The notes beneath the pieces were generated by a model. That model was not told the DNA's origin. It saw only the letters and a list, made by a program, of their open reading frames with translations, and did no database searches. Shown in pieces: positions 1-11,900 of a stretch of DNA of 37,921 nt; the stretch's first letter is position 1, and each line of letters starts with the position of its first letter. Position numbers and translations under genes: made by a program. Source of the DNA: Saccoglossus kowalevskii (Eukaryota; Hemichordata; Enteropneusta; Harrimaniidae); NCBI RefSeq assembly GCF_000003605.2, contig NW_003145285.1, positions 218,508-256,428 of the forward strand, in the 5' to 3' direction.

Positions 1-1305
1 TATATATGCATATTGCCAGTACCCTGTACTATATTTGTAAATTCCCAGTACCCTGTACTATATATGCATATTTCCAGTACCTTGTACTATATATATGTAA
101 ATTTCCAGTACCCTGTAGTATATATGCATATTTCCAGTACCCTGTATTATATACGTAAATTTCCAGTATCTTGTACTTTATATGCATATTTCCAGTACCC
201 TATACTATATATGTAAATTTCCAGTACCCTGTAGTATATATGCATATTTCCAGTACCCTGTACTATATACGTAAATTTCCAGTATCCTGTACTTTATATG
301 CATTTTTCCAGTACCCTATACTATATATGTAAATTTCCAGTACCCTGTAGTATATATGCATATTTCCAGTACCCTGTACTATATACGTAAATTTCCAGTA
401 CCCTGTACTATATATATGTAAATTTCCAGTACCCTGTAATATATATGAATATTTCCAGTACCCTGTAGTATATATGCATATTTCCAGTACCCTGTACTAT
501 ATATGTAAATTTCCAGTACCCTGTAGTATATAGGCATATTTCCAGTACCGAGTACTATATACGTAAATTTCCAGTACCCTGTAGTATATATATATATGTA
601 AATTTCCAGTACCCTGTAGTATATATGCATATTTCCAGTACCCTGTAGTATATATGCATATTTCCAGTACCCTGTACTATATTTGTAAATTCCCAGTACC
701 CTGTACTATATATGCATATTTCCAGTACCTTGTACTATATATATGTAAATTTCCAGTACCCTGTAGTATATATGCATATTTCCAGTACCCTGTACTATAT
801 ACGTAAATTTCCAGTATCCTGTACTTTATATGCATATTTCCAGTACCCTATACTATATATGTAAATTTCCAGTACCCTGTAGTATATATGCATATTTCCA
901 GTACCCTGTACTATATACGTAAATTTCCAGTATCCTGTACTTTATATGCATATTTCCAGTACCCTATACTATATATGTAAATTTCCAGTACCCTGTAGTA
1001 TATATGCATATTTCCAGTACCCTGTACTATATACGTAAATTTCCAGTACCCTGTACTATATATATGTAAATTTCCAGTACCCTGTAGTATATATGCATAT
1101 TTCCAGTACCCTGTAGTATATATGCATATTTCCAGTACCCTGTACTATATATGTAAATTTCCAGTACCCTGTACTATATATATGTAAATTTCCAGTACCC
1201 TGTAGTATATATGCATATTTCCAGTACCCTGTAGTATATATGCATATTTCCAGTACCCTGTACTATATATGTAAATTTCCTGTACCCTGTACTATATATA
1301 TACGT
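1..1305. repeat. 29-bp AT-rich tandem array with 648-bp higher-order period
   Basis: The stretch is a head-to-tail array of a unit of about 29 bp built on TTTCCAGTACCCTGTA, followed by alternating TATATGCATA-type and TATACGTAAA-type spacers. Some units carry an extra TA. Each unit contains AGTAC-CCT-GTACT or a near variant, a short inverted repeat. The diagnostic variants TTTGTAAATTCCCAG and CCAGTACCTTGTACT occur near position 34 and again near 682, so a block of about 648 bp has been duplicated. The array runs off the left edge and decays at about 1305. The open frames inside it are by-products of the repeat. Confidence 0.95.
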
Positions 1306-2669
1306 AATGTTGTCTGAAACATTACTCGTTTTATACCTTCAGAGACATTGTGTTAAGTAAATTACTTACTCCCGACACATCTGCAGAAACGTACACTCTG
1401 CATACCAGTAAATAGTTATTTATTGTCCTGTAATCGAGGTGTACATGTATCATACAATAAGACTAAAACAAAGTCCGTTCTACATGAATAGATATCAAAC
1501 GAGTAACCATTTTTGTTCACTATTCAAGAACTTTCTAATTGCGCACTCGGTACGTTATTTGTTTGCTAAACGAATATTTATCAGTAGGACTGATTTAATC
1601 TCGTGAGTGCTCAGTGTACCTAGCAGAAATAATGACATTGAATTTAACATTAAATGCACTCCCTGCAATGTGACTCGTTCTATATGCATTGTTGGGTTTT
1701 GAGACATGTTTTTTTTTTCTTTTATTTGCAGTAATCGTCTTTTTGCAAGAACAGAGAATACACGCGGGATCTCTGAAAGACCTTTGGGCATATGTCAGTC
1801 CTATCTCCCCACGCTACAATTAGTCAGCGATAATGGTGTGATATTCAGACGAGATATGGCTAATAAGTATCTAATTAAAACAACACAGGAAACGTAGCTC
1901 GAACAAAGTAGAATAACTAAGTAGAATTCTAAACCACATGATGTCTTGTTGAATACATGCCGAGGATATTACTGTCCATGACATGCGTCTGAAGTAGTTG
2001 AAATTGCTGGATACTCGGCAATAAGCACCGGCAAGCGCATTGTAATACATCCACTGAAATACAGATTAAATATCAGAATGGAATATTTTATATATATATT
2101 GCTCGATCATGTATAAAAATTCAAGATCTGTTAGTCTCCTTCTAACAATACAATGGTGGGAGTGTTCAAAAGCCTTCTGCGAGACAGACAGACGGATGAA
2201 GAAATCACTCTCGTCGGCTCAAGGTAAACTTTATTTTCATCTTGAGTTCGTAAAATATGGACACGACAGTCACTGACTTAGATGTTGAGAATCACACGAC
2301 TACCGCAGTTTAATTTGTGAGGGGTTTCCTTTTAGTGACTTATAATTGTGACTATAGAGATGATCACTCTAACATGGAAAATTGCATCACTGGTATTATG
2401 ACTTTGTAAAAAAAAAAAGATGTGAAAAAGTTACCCCACCACACCCTTTACCGCAACTCTTGGAGTACGTAGCAGTACCAAAGAATATCATATAGTTATT
2501 TTTCTTTCACAACGAATTTCGCGATATACTGTCAACATATTGAACATTTTCTAGAAACAGTACACCCAGTTACGTGGTATTCTCTTGATAATCGCGTATC
2601 ACGGGCTGTAATGCGCATGACTAAATTCAGCACACAGTCTGATCAATTACTGATCTTGTCAGCCGTAAT
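1306..2669. other. Flank and probable 3' UTR downstream of gene 1
   Basis: No gene is supported here. The part next to 2670 should be the 3' untranslated region of gene 1 on the minus strand. A T-rich run ending in TTTGCAG near 1731 looks like a plus-strand splice acceptor, but the short open frame after it has no recognisable content. Confidence 0.4.
2230..2235 (-). promoter_or_regulatory. Candidate polyadenylation signal AATAAA of gene 1
   Basis: TTTATT on the plus strand reads AATAAA on the minus strand, about 435 nt past the gene 1 stop codon. It is the first exact match I see downstream of the stop. Such hexamers are common by chance in AT-rich DNA, so this is only a candidate. Confidence 0.35.
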
Positions 2670-2983
2670 TCACTCTTCGTATGGCGGCGGCGGAGTGATA
2701 TCCGACGAGGGTGTGTTTATTCGGCTCTGGTAAGGAGGAGGTAAATCCGTTTCACCGCCGTATTCGGGAGGTGAAACGTTCACCCTATCGTAAGAGGGCG
2801 GCGATGCCATCATATTGACACGTTGAATCGTATGTGTAACATCATCGCCAATACGTAGATGCGACTCCGTTGCATTCCCGTCTGATTGGCTGCCGTACAT
2901 AGGTGGCATTCCTTCGGCTATTCGGGTACTTTCGTTTATCTCCCCTTCATCAAATTCGGTGAAGGAATGTCTTGAGAAATTTG
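2670..2983 (-). CDS. Gene 1 coding exon 6: cytoplasmic tail with five PPxY motifs and stop
   Basis: The exon begins after acceptor TTTTTTTCAG, 100 nt downstream of exon 5, and ends in TGA at 2672-2670. It encodes residues 230-333. The motifs are P-P-M-Y (256), P-P-S-Y-D-R-V (291), P-P-E-Y (301), L-P-P-P-Y (311) and P-P-P-P-Y-E-E at the C terminus. The whole cytoplasmic part contains no lysine. PPxY repeats are the known binding mode of proteins that recruit Nedd4-family ligases, for example Commissureless, Ndfip and PMEPA1. Relationship to any of these is not claimed. Confidence 0.9.
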
Positions 2984-5900
2984 CTGAAAAAAAGGTATAA
3001 AATCGACACATAACAATGAATTTCCGATCTGTAATTAATAGCTATCGAGTTGAAAATTAAAATACACAAATTCCAAGGCATACCTGCATCGACATTGATT
3101 ATGTCATCTTCGGAATTTTCCGTAATGTCTTCGTTGATAACCGAACCGCTGTTCGTGCTTCTTCGAAGAACGACGCAGTAGAAGCAAGCTGCGGCGGGCA
3201 GTATGACAGTCGTGATCAGGACAGCGGGCACAGAAGCCAATATGACGCCCACCGTGTCCGTATCGGGCGGTTCTTCAGAATCTTTCCACCATTCTAGTCG
3301 AATGAGATAAACAAAAATGAATGCACATACACAAGCTGTGTATATAATTTTCGGTAAAGAGCGCCCCCTGCGGCCTTATTTAAAACTGTTTAGTTTTGTT
3401 CCCATTATTCATTGCTCGTTGACAAGGGTTCTAATAAAGTCTTCTTCGCCCTGATTACATTAGGAATTAATGTGATTATGTTATTTGTACTATATAACAA
3501 GGTTCATGTACTCCTGTGACAGCAACATTGGGAATAATATCAATAATGCTGTTAAACACGATAGTAATAATATTGTGAATAATAATTAACAAACGTTGCC
3601 TAATAGAATAATAACATAAAATACTAAATATACTAATCAGTGATCCACGGTGGCCGACCACACTGTACAAATAAGTAAACTATTTAGAAAGAAGCTAAAA
3701 CCGAATTATTCACACGCCTTTACTTAAATTGTCTATTATTGCAATTCTTCTCACGTAAACCCAGTTATGAATGTAGTCAGCGAATAGTCACGATTTGCTA
3801 GAGGAGGTCAGATCAATTGACCCGTTAGAAAACTGAAACAAATTTTGACAACCATCTGCGATATAACTAAAGAACACAGAATAGACATGGGAATTGTGTA
3901 ATTCATTCAAATTATATGTACTACGGAAATTATGAGAAAACGCGCTCTGTAAACAAAATAGCGACAACTTGTATCACTCTCAAAGATAACTCTTACCTTC
4001 TCTTAACTCGCAGTTCTTGCCAAAGTATCCCTCGTTACATTGACATTTGGCCGTCTCCTGGCAACGCCCTCCATTCAGACATTGTTCATCTGTTTCACAG
4101 TATCGCTTGCAACCCTCGTGCTTTACCGTCTTGACTGCTGAGGTTACATAGGCTGGGAATGACAAAATACAGAATTGAAAATGAAGAAAAACCCATTGGA
4201 ATAACGACATTATATGTAATTATCTGACCCCTTTCATGTTGTTCAATGCAATCTCTTTACATGAGTATCTTCAGGCCATTCAACATGTTACAGTAGTGAA
4301 TAGAGGATTTTACGTTTTGTGTTAGCCGAGATTAAAAATAGTGTCAATAAACCAAATGGATTATTTTCCTGTGTTGTGCAACTTGCCAAATTCAAATAAT
4401 ATACGCAAAATTCAGACTTCGAATTGACCAAAAAAAAAAAACGTTTTGCTCGAAGGTAGACAGCAAATACGTGAATATATCGCCATTTGTAGTTGAACAT
4501 TATATATTTCAACACACATGCCTGATGAGTGATTCATGTACCGTCCGTTGCAATACTTAGTCCATTAAAGAAATGGTCATGGGGGACGCAAAGTTCAATT
4601 TTGGTAATTATCACAATCCAATTTCCGCTTAAATTCTCGATGCAATATATGTTCATACATACTATCCATTTTTATTGCTTGGTGTATGAAATGTGCATGG
4701 TAACATGGTTCACTGTTCATTTTTGCTAAGTAGACTGGACAGGTATTCATTTCTACTACCACTTTCCTGGAACTGTAATGTCGACGTTTGAACACAAAGC
4801 CGTCGTTGCTAAGTACCTATGCAAAACCACGTAATCAGTAGCTAAACAGGGGGTGCCTAAGTTGTACTTCCAAATTGTATTATACACAGGAAAAATCTTC
4901 TGATGATTATGACAATCAGAAAAAATATTGCTTTGATAACAGATCCCGAAACATTGAAATTAACCTGTACTAAAAGATCGAGATGCCTAATCAAATAATC
5001 AAACATAATTTTCACAAGGACACTCTAGTTTAAAAGCCTTCTAAATCGATTTCAGGGTCCTGTTGGATTAGATTGCTCGTGAACTGTACTATGTTGGCCA
5101 CAGGGTTCAGTGAGAGGTTTTCTGCAGATTATACTAAGTGGAAATGGAACTTAAATGTTTAATACGATATGTGATTTGTTCTCAAAAAATACAATTGTTT
5201 ATGTGAAAACATATATGACACGGAGATGCAGGGTTGTGTCCTGATGAATGCACTACAATGCGTCATGATAAAGATTACAACGAGTCAAACATTTCACCGA
5301 CAATAAGAATAAATTGCAATGACAGATATTAGATTTAAGTGCGAATTTATTAGTGTGTACGGCTACAAAAAACATGTTGCAGATTTTGTTATCGCAACCA
5401 CGAACATAAAAATGAACGAGACTAGAAGTCCATTAAGAATTATAGTTTAAATTTGGCATCCCTGCATTCTGATAATTCCCCATTATCTTTTATTACTTTT
5501 CGAGAAGAGTAATATTCTTAACATAGGCAAGGATTTTATATATATATAAAATATGCAGCAATCTAATCCGGGTTATCACTGGTCAATTTGATAATTGACT
5601 AATTTGCGGTGGACAAATCAGCATAAATGAATGATAGATGTATGTGGCGGGCGCCTCAGCTCTGCAGGATGTGCCCACTCTTTTTGAAACACCTGGCATC
5701 AACTCATGGTTAGTTTCCAGGAAGTCCAAGTATGTTGTCAGAGTGTTTGCTAATTGACGTAGAGTATTGACATTGTATTTTTTCAGTGAAGATGCTAAGG
5801 TTCAACTCCTCTCTTATAATGTCCCTTTCAATGTATCGACATTATGAGTACCGTTACGATGTACCCGCGTAGGTACGATCACGTACATCGTAAGTCGTTG

Positions 5901-8900
5901 GAACAAGTCGATTGTTTTATGTAACCACGTGTAACAGAGGTGCTTCGACAGAAATTGAGCGCCTCACTCAGTTATATATTTTCCATTCTAGCTTATTTCT
6001 CGCGATAAAAAAATCGATAATCTATTCCCACCTCAGTAACGAAGTGTATTGTATTTTAAGAGTTTTGAAAATGTTGGCTTAGTCGTTATTTATTGCTTTT
6101 AAGATCAACCAAGTAGTACTGGTATTGTGCTCATGATACTGTGTAATATATTTCGGAAGTAGAAATCACAGCATCTTATTCGTTGCATAGTTTCCCACGT
6201 CTCTCAACCAATTACAGTTGTAGAATTGAGTTATTTTCATAACAGTGACGAAACCGTCATTCATTTTCTCATTATGGAAACGAAACAACAATGAACATAT
6301 GACCATTTCTGCTTAGTCATGACAGAATTGTGGCAGAATTAGTCACGGTTCTGTCAGTCGTCGCGGCGCTGTGTTCGATAAAGCTACGTAATCAGAATAC
6401 ATTGTGTGTTTACACAACATTTGAACGTGAGCAGCTCAACGACTCCGGCGCGTGAAGAGCATGCAATGTTGTACTTACATCCTTCGCAGTGTTCGCCGAA
6501 GAAGCTTTCGTGGCAAATACACATACCAATGGTCTCAAAACACACCCCACCATTCTTACAACCGCCACATTCGTTGTTTGGATCCGGAGAACCAATTGGG
6601 TATGAAGGACAGGGATTTCCTGAAAAAATAGCATTGTAATAATTATCTATATTTAAAGTAAAATAAAGTCACATCGGGATTATATAATATTAAAGTCCAG
6701 TATAAAGCGTTTTTTTTGGTGTATTGTGGTCTAACCGTGTATATGGTAATTATCATGGTATTACTAATTGTAAGCATGTACCAAACACCAATTATTTCAC
6801 TCGTTATTATACTCTGTTCATGAGTAAGTCAGCTGGTGTGTATATGAATTGTATATAGCAAGGGGGGAAGTTGTGAAACCACATTCACGAAACATCACAT
6901 TACACAAATTTCAAAGCAAAAAATAATTTACATGAGTATTTACTACTCAGAGGCGGCTACACGTAATTTTGCATGAGGGGGTGAGACCTGCTCACCAACC
7001 TTGCGCCGAAAGCGCGACTTTACAAGGGGGTCCGGGGGCATGCTCCCCCTTAAAAAAATGAAATATAGACGCTCTGAAACGCTTTTCCTGCATTTTGAAG
7101 GTTTCAGCTTGTATTGGAGGGGCGATCGCCCCCCCTCGTGTGCCGCCTTCACTGATGTCCAATTTCACAATCACGACGCGTTAATATTCCGTGAAACTGG
7201 GATGTCGGTAAATTTCAAGTTTACTCGTGAATATAAACTCAACTCAAAATTGATGTTGACGTATATTCATTCAAGCGTTCCAAGTCTAGGATCGTCGAGT
7301 ACATCAATACAACGGCTGCTTATACATATTGGTGTGGTAGGCACGTACGAACAGTTTGTTATTTCTGACCGCGGGGTTATAACTACTGCTGTATGACATT
7401 TACTGTAGCCCCTGCGATCGTCACTCATGTATGGAATAACATTTGCAAAATCTGCAAAATGCGGATTAACCCCCGTTAGACGAATACGATAGCGACAGTA
7501 ATTGTTGGCTGGAAATCTGCTCTGCATTTTAAAGTTAAAACATGTCAATAAATTCAACTTCAAAACCCGTGCACCAAAGTTTCTTATCATGTGTTGTCAG
7601 TTGTCTTTAATTTCTACATCATTCGAAATGGCACTCACAAAAATGTTCATATTCGTAATTTGAAAGTAATTTCGTCGTAATTGCTGTTGTGTACTAGTTT
7701 GCTTTAAGGCCAGCATACTTGTTTCACGGAATAAGACCACTGCTCTATTATAGAAACGTGTCTACAGCATCGTAACATACATAAAACATTTGGACTTAAA
7801 ATATTGTTTAAACGATATGATTTGTAGATACATAACATATGCTAGAATTATTGGTACGCAATTAAGAGTAAATGGCTAAATATATGTTGCAATGAATATT
7901 AGTAATAAAATATTAATATGCATGTATAAACACAATGAAACATTTATGTATTCAACAATTAGTAAATTATTAACATCTTTAGCTGATTTGTGCAATTGTC
8001 AACTGTTGATATGTTTATAAACATACATGAAGACACACTGTAATACACTAGCCAAAATATGTAAGTAATATAATCTGAATCTTAAATTAACCACATCTTG
8101 AATTAGCGAAATGACATTGTAGCTAAATTAACTAAAGTGATATTCTGGCGGAAATGACATATTTTACTATGAAAGTACGATGATCAGATTACAATTTATT
8201 TTCTTGAAACACACTAATATGTCATTCATTTCATTTCCGGCTTGTAATTACATAGACCCCTATTATTGAATGTATTTGGGGGAAATGACATACAATTTTC
8301 AAATGGACTAACACTCATTCTAAGTGTTTAAGTTTCTTGCTAGACGAAATGACAGCATATTTAGTCGGGCAATCACGCAATAGCTTTCATCAAAGACTCA
8401 ATGCAAAAATACTCTCCAAGGTCGACTACTTGCTTAACAAAGATTGAGAACAGATGTCATGAACTGCGGTCTTTGCAAAATTAATTCTAATTACTGTAAC
8501 CATACACCTATGCTGACTGCTCGAACTCACCTGCATGTTCTGATTTCAAGGGAATAATTAGGCACGTCAATCACGTGTTTATATACTCATGTTTCTATGC
8601 AGACAATGTTCACTTTGTTCTTACTGACGAGATGTAACATCTTCAACATGTTTCAGAATTAAATCTCATTACTATATCAGTACTAGCGTGACATTCAGTC
8701 GATGTTAACATATGTATTCATTGTAGTAATGTTTAATGGGTGTACAGCTAAACGACGTGCAAGCATTGGGAAGAATCTCAATGGTTGCGGTGCATACAGC
8801 GTCCAGTCGAATTTAATGTTGATCGTTGACAATTGATTCAGTCGACAATATATACGCAGTAATGAGTTCATTTATGTTCATAACACATAATGGCTTATTA

Positions 8901-11900
8901 TTTTTAATTCAATGTTATGCAGATGTGGAACCCACGGTCTATAACTATTACGTCATAGCTACAACTATGATAAAGATACGTTACATAATACCTAAGATAA
9001 TAATATAAGATTACTACGAAGATACCTCAAAGTATGCACGAAGACGTAGCGCAGCGGAGGTTGATGCGACAGCGTACTGTCTGAGAGCATACTTTGAGGT
9101 ATCTTCGTAATAACCTTATTATTATACATCTTTTCCTACCAAGGATACATCATGGGAATGCCGAAATCTAAAAAGTTTAGAACAGAATCAGCGAACTTCT
9201 TTGTATGGACTCCGGTCAAACCCGTGACAGCCATGTTTGTTTTTATTATTAGAGGACGCTTACGCGCGTAATCATTCCATATTTGGAATTAGCATTTCCT
9301 AATATGGTAGGATGAAAATACCCCGTAAAATACCGCAAAATTACGGCACGCTGTAACCAATGAAGTTACGGTGAGAGATGTATAATAATATAAATTAAGG
9401 TCACTTACTTTTATCGCACAGGTCACCATAGTAACTGGGAATGCAGAGACATTTACGTGCAAACTCTATACAGGTTCCTCCATGCAAACAACCGCCACAT
9501 GGATCCCAGCTTATCAAGTAATCTGAAATACACACATAATGTAGATCAGATATCAACCTGGAACGTTTCCGATTACCTATCCACTTCAACACCTAAGCAA
9601 TGAATTGTACTCATCCAAACATGATAACGTATACTCCATCAGTGACGTATTACGTATGTAATAGATATATTTATTAATGCAATGCATGTACACTGATCAA
9701 TTTGATAACAAGTCCATTGTCTGCTCGGTAGGGAATTAGAGTACTGAATGTGTACGGTACAGTATAATACTAAGCTGATATATCTGACGGTGGACATTGC
9801 AAATGAGACTATGAAGCGATTCGCCTACCATTTGAGCAACACTAAAGTGATCACAGAGATGGTTCAATACAATAAATACCGAGAGCTTAATGTGTACCAT
9901 GCACGCATGTTAAAATGGCATTGTGACAACGATGAGATATTTACAGGGAATAAAAACAAATACATACCCAGTATATTTATGGTTATTATGACAAACCCAA
10001 ATTGAAAAAAAAAAAAAAAACATTTCGACGCATTGACTAAGGGAAAAGATTGACAGAAAAGCGCAGTAATGTATATGTATTTGCACCTGTCGGAAACAGA
10101 AAGCTGAAATGTACTCGATCAATAAACAAGTCAATTCGAATTTTGCTAGGTTAAAAATAACACGCTGGTGATGCATGTATGTAACTATGCAATAGAACAT
10201 ATGATTCAAATAAGACGAGGAAGCCTATATTGTCAGATGCACGTTATTTAATGCACGCCGGGTCGCATACAAATATACCATAATCTCAAAGAAAGGCTTA
10301 GGAATTAGTAAAGTCACTATTACACGTCTTGTTCATCTTCCGACGAGTTATCCAATGACCGGACAGATGTTATGAGCATGCGCATAATCTCAGTTATAAA
10401 GACTGTATAAACCATGATCTGTATAACAACTTACAAGCAGTGACCACACTATTTCACGAAATAACTGTAACGTATGAGTCGATTTGTTGAATGAGAATAA
10501 AAATATACATATATTCATTCGAAACGTTAAATAATGTAATCTCCATCATTATAAATACAGAAGCGGTGATACTATACAATACTATGTAAATGCCATTTCC
10601 ACTGTGATTAATTTCAATCGCATTTAGAGCATTTCTCTGATTAAAATCGGTGCCAGACTGGCAGGCTCGTGAACTCGTACCAATGTCTCACACCGACGTA
10701 CTTCAAAATAGGAAGATAAATTATAATCATGGATTATATGTATGAACTAACTGAATATCATAACCTGGAGGATAATGTAAGACATTTGCTGATGGTATTA
10801 TTATTCGAGAGTAGCGCGATTATACCCTAGTCACGTAGGTGAATCTATAGTGAGACCCAGATAACTCATTAAATAATTGGCCGCTTTAACAATCGTACGA
10901 AGACGAGCAATCGCCGATACACATGATACAGCTTCACAAATTGGAATGACAACCCAGACGTCACGATTCTGAAAATTGAGTTGTCAACGATTCGGAACAA
11001 GATTTACACCTGCGTGATTTAGTTTTGCCCATGGGAATAATATTTTCTGCATTTCGAACAGTTAAAACGATTGAGCTTACCATCAAGCCAGTTTGCACCT
11101 GTCCCCGAATGTAAAGACTGTGTCAAATAAAAATAAGCTAAGCTGCAAGAACATATTTCATAGAGTCACATCGCCATAATAACGATTTCAAATACTGTTC
11201 TATTTAATATTCTTGTTGTCGTAGTCATAGAGCCTACATGTGACCTTTCATGGCAGTAAAAACATTCACTACTAAATATGTGTATTATTACCAAGGGACC
11301 GGCATTGCTGTAGCGTTGAGTAATAAAAAATAATTATTGAGTACAAATACGATATCAAAGTTGTAATAAATGGCTTGATTGATTTGAAACCAATTAGCGA
11401 TGGACTTTAAGCACACTAGCTCCGATAATAGTCTTATCATATAAATATTTATAAATACGACTAGTCATCAGTTCCGTGAATGATAATGACTGGACAAATT
11501 ATTATATACCGAATCAGCACTGCCTTGTCAGAAAACTAATACATAGAAAAGTCATATATATGCCCACATTGGTGGACAGATGTGAATTCAAAAAAATTGT
11601 GTTGATATTGAATTCAAATTAGTAAAAAACTATGGACTATCATTTCCATTCAATTATCAGTTGTTATATACCCATTTGTAATTTCTCAAATGCGCTGACT
11701 AATAACGCTGCGCAATAATGACTGTCGGGATCAAACATTACAATTGCCATTTAGTGTCATATCGGTAATTCTAAAACTTTCGTCGAGCTAAATAATTATT
11801 GATTAAGTGTCATGAGGTCATTATCCGTGAACTTTCATCCACCAGATCAAAGATAGGCAGGATGAGCCAGAAGCACCAATCACTATCAAATGGCAGGACA

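Noticed and set aside
1706-1897. A plus-strand exon after the acceptor-like TTTTATTTGCAG.
   Set aside because: The frame has no recognisable content and no partner exon, and it sits next to the probable gene 1 3' UTR.
7001-7396. A 131-codon plus-strand frame beginning in the GC-rich island.
   Set aside because: It starts in a dispersed repeat and continues into intron sequence with no domain or biased codon use.
9038-9086. A genuine tRNA gene in the foldback loop.
   Set aside because: Only an A-box-like segment and one short stem are present. There is no B-box, no acceptor stem and too little length.
11081-11098. An 18-nt microexon (A-N-W-L-D) between ACAG and GATG|GTAAGC on the minus strand, phase 1 on both sides.
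   Set aside because: It would fit between gene 1 exons 1 and 2, but the acceptor lacks a pyrimidine tract and the exon is too short to trust without transcript data.
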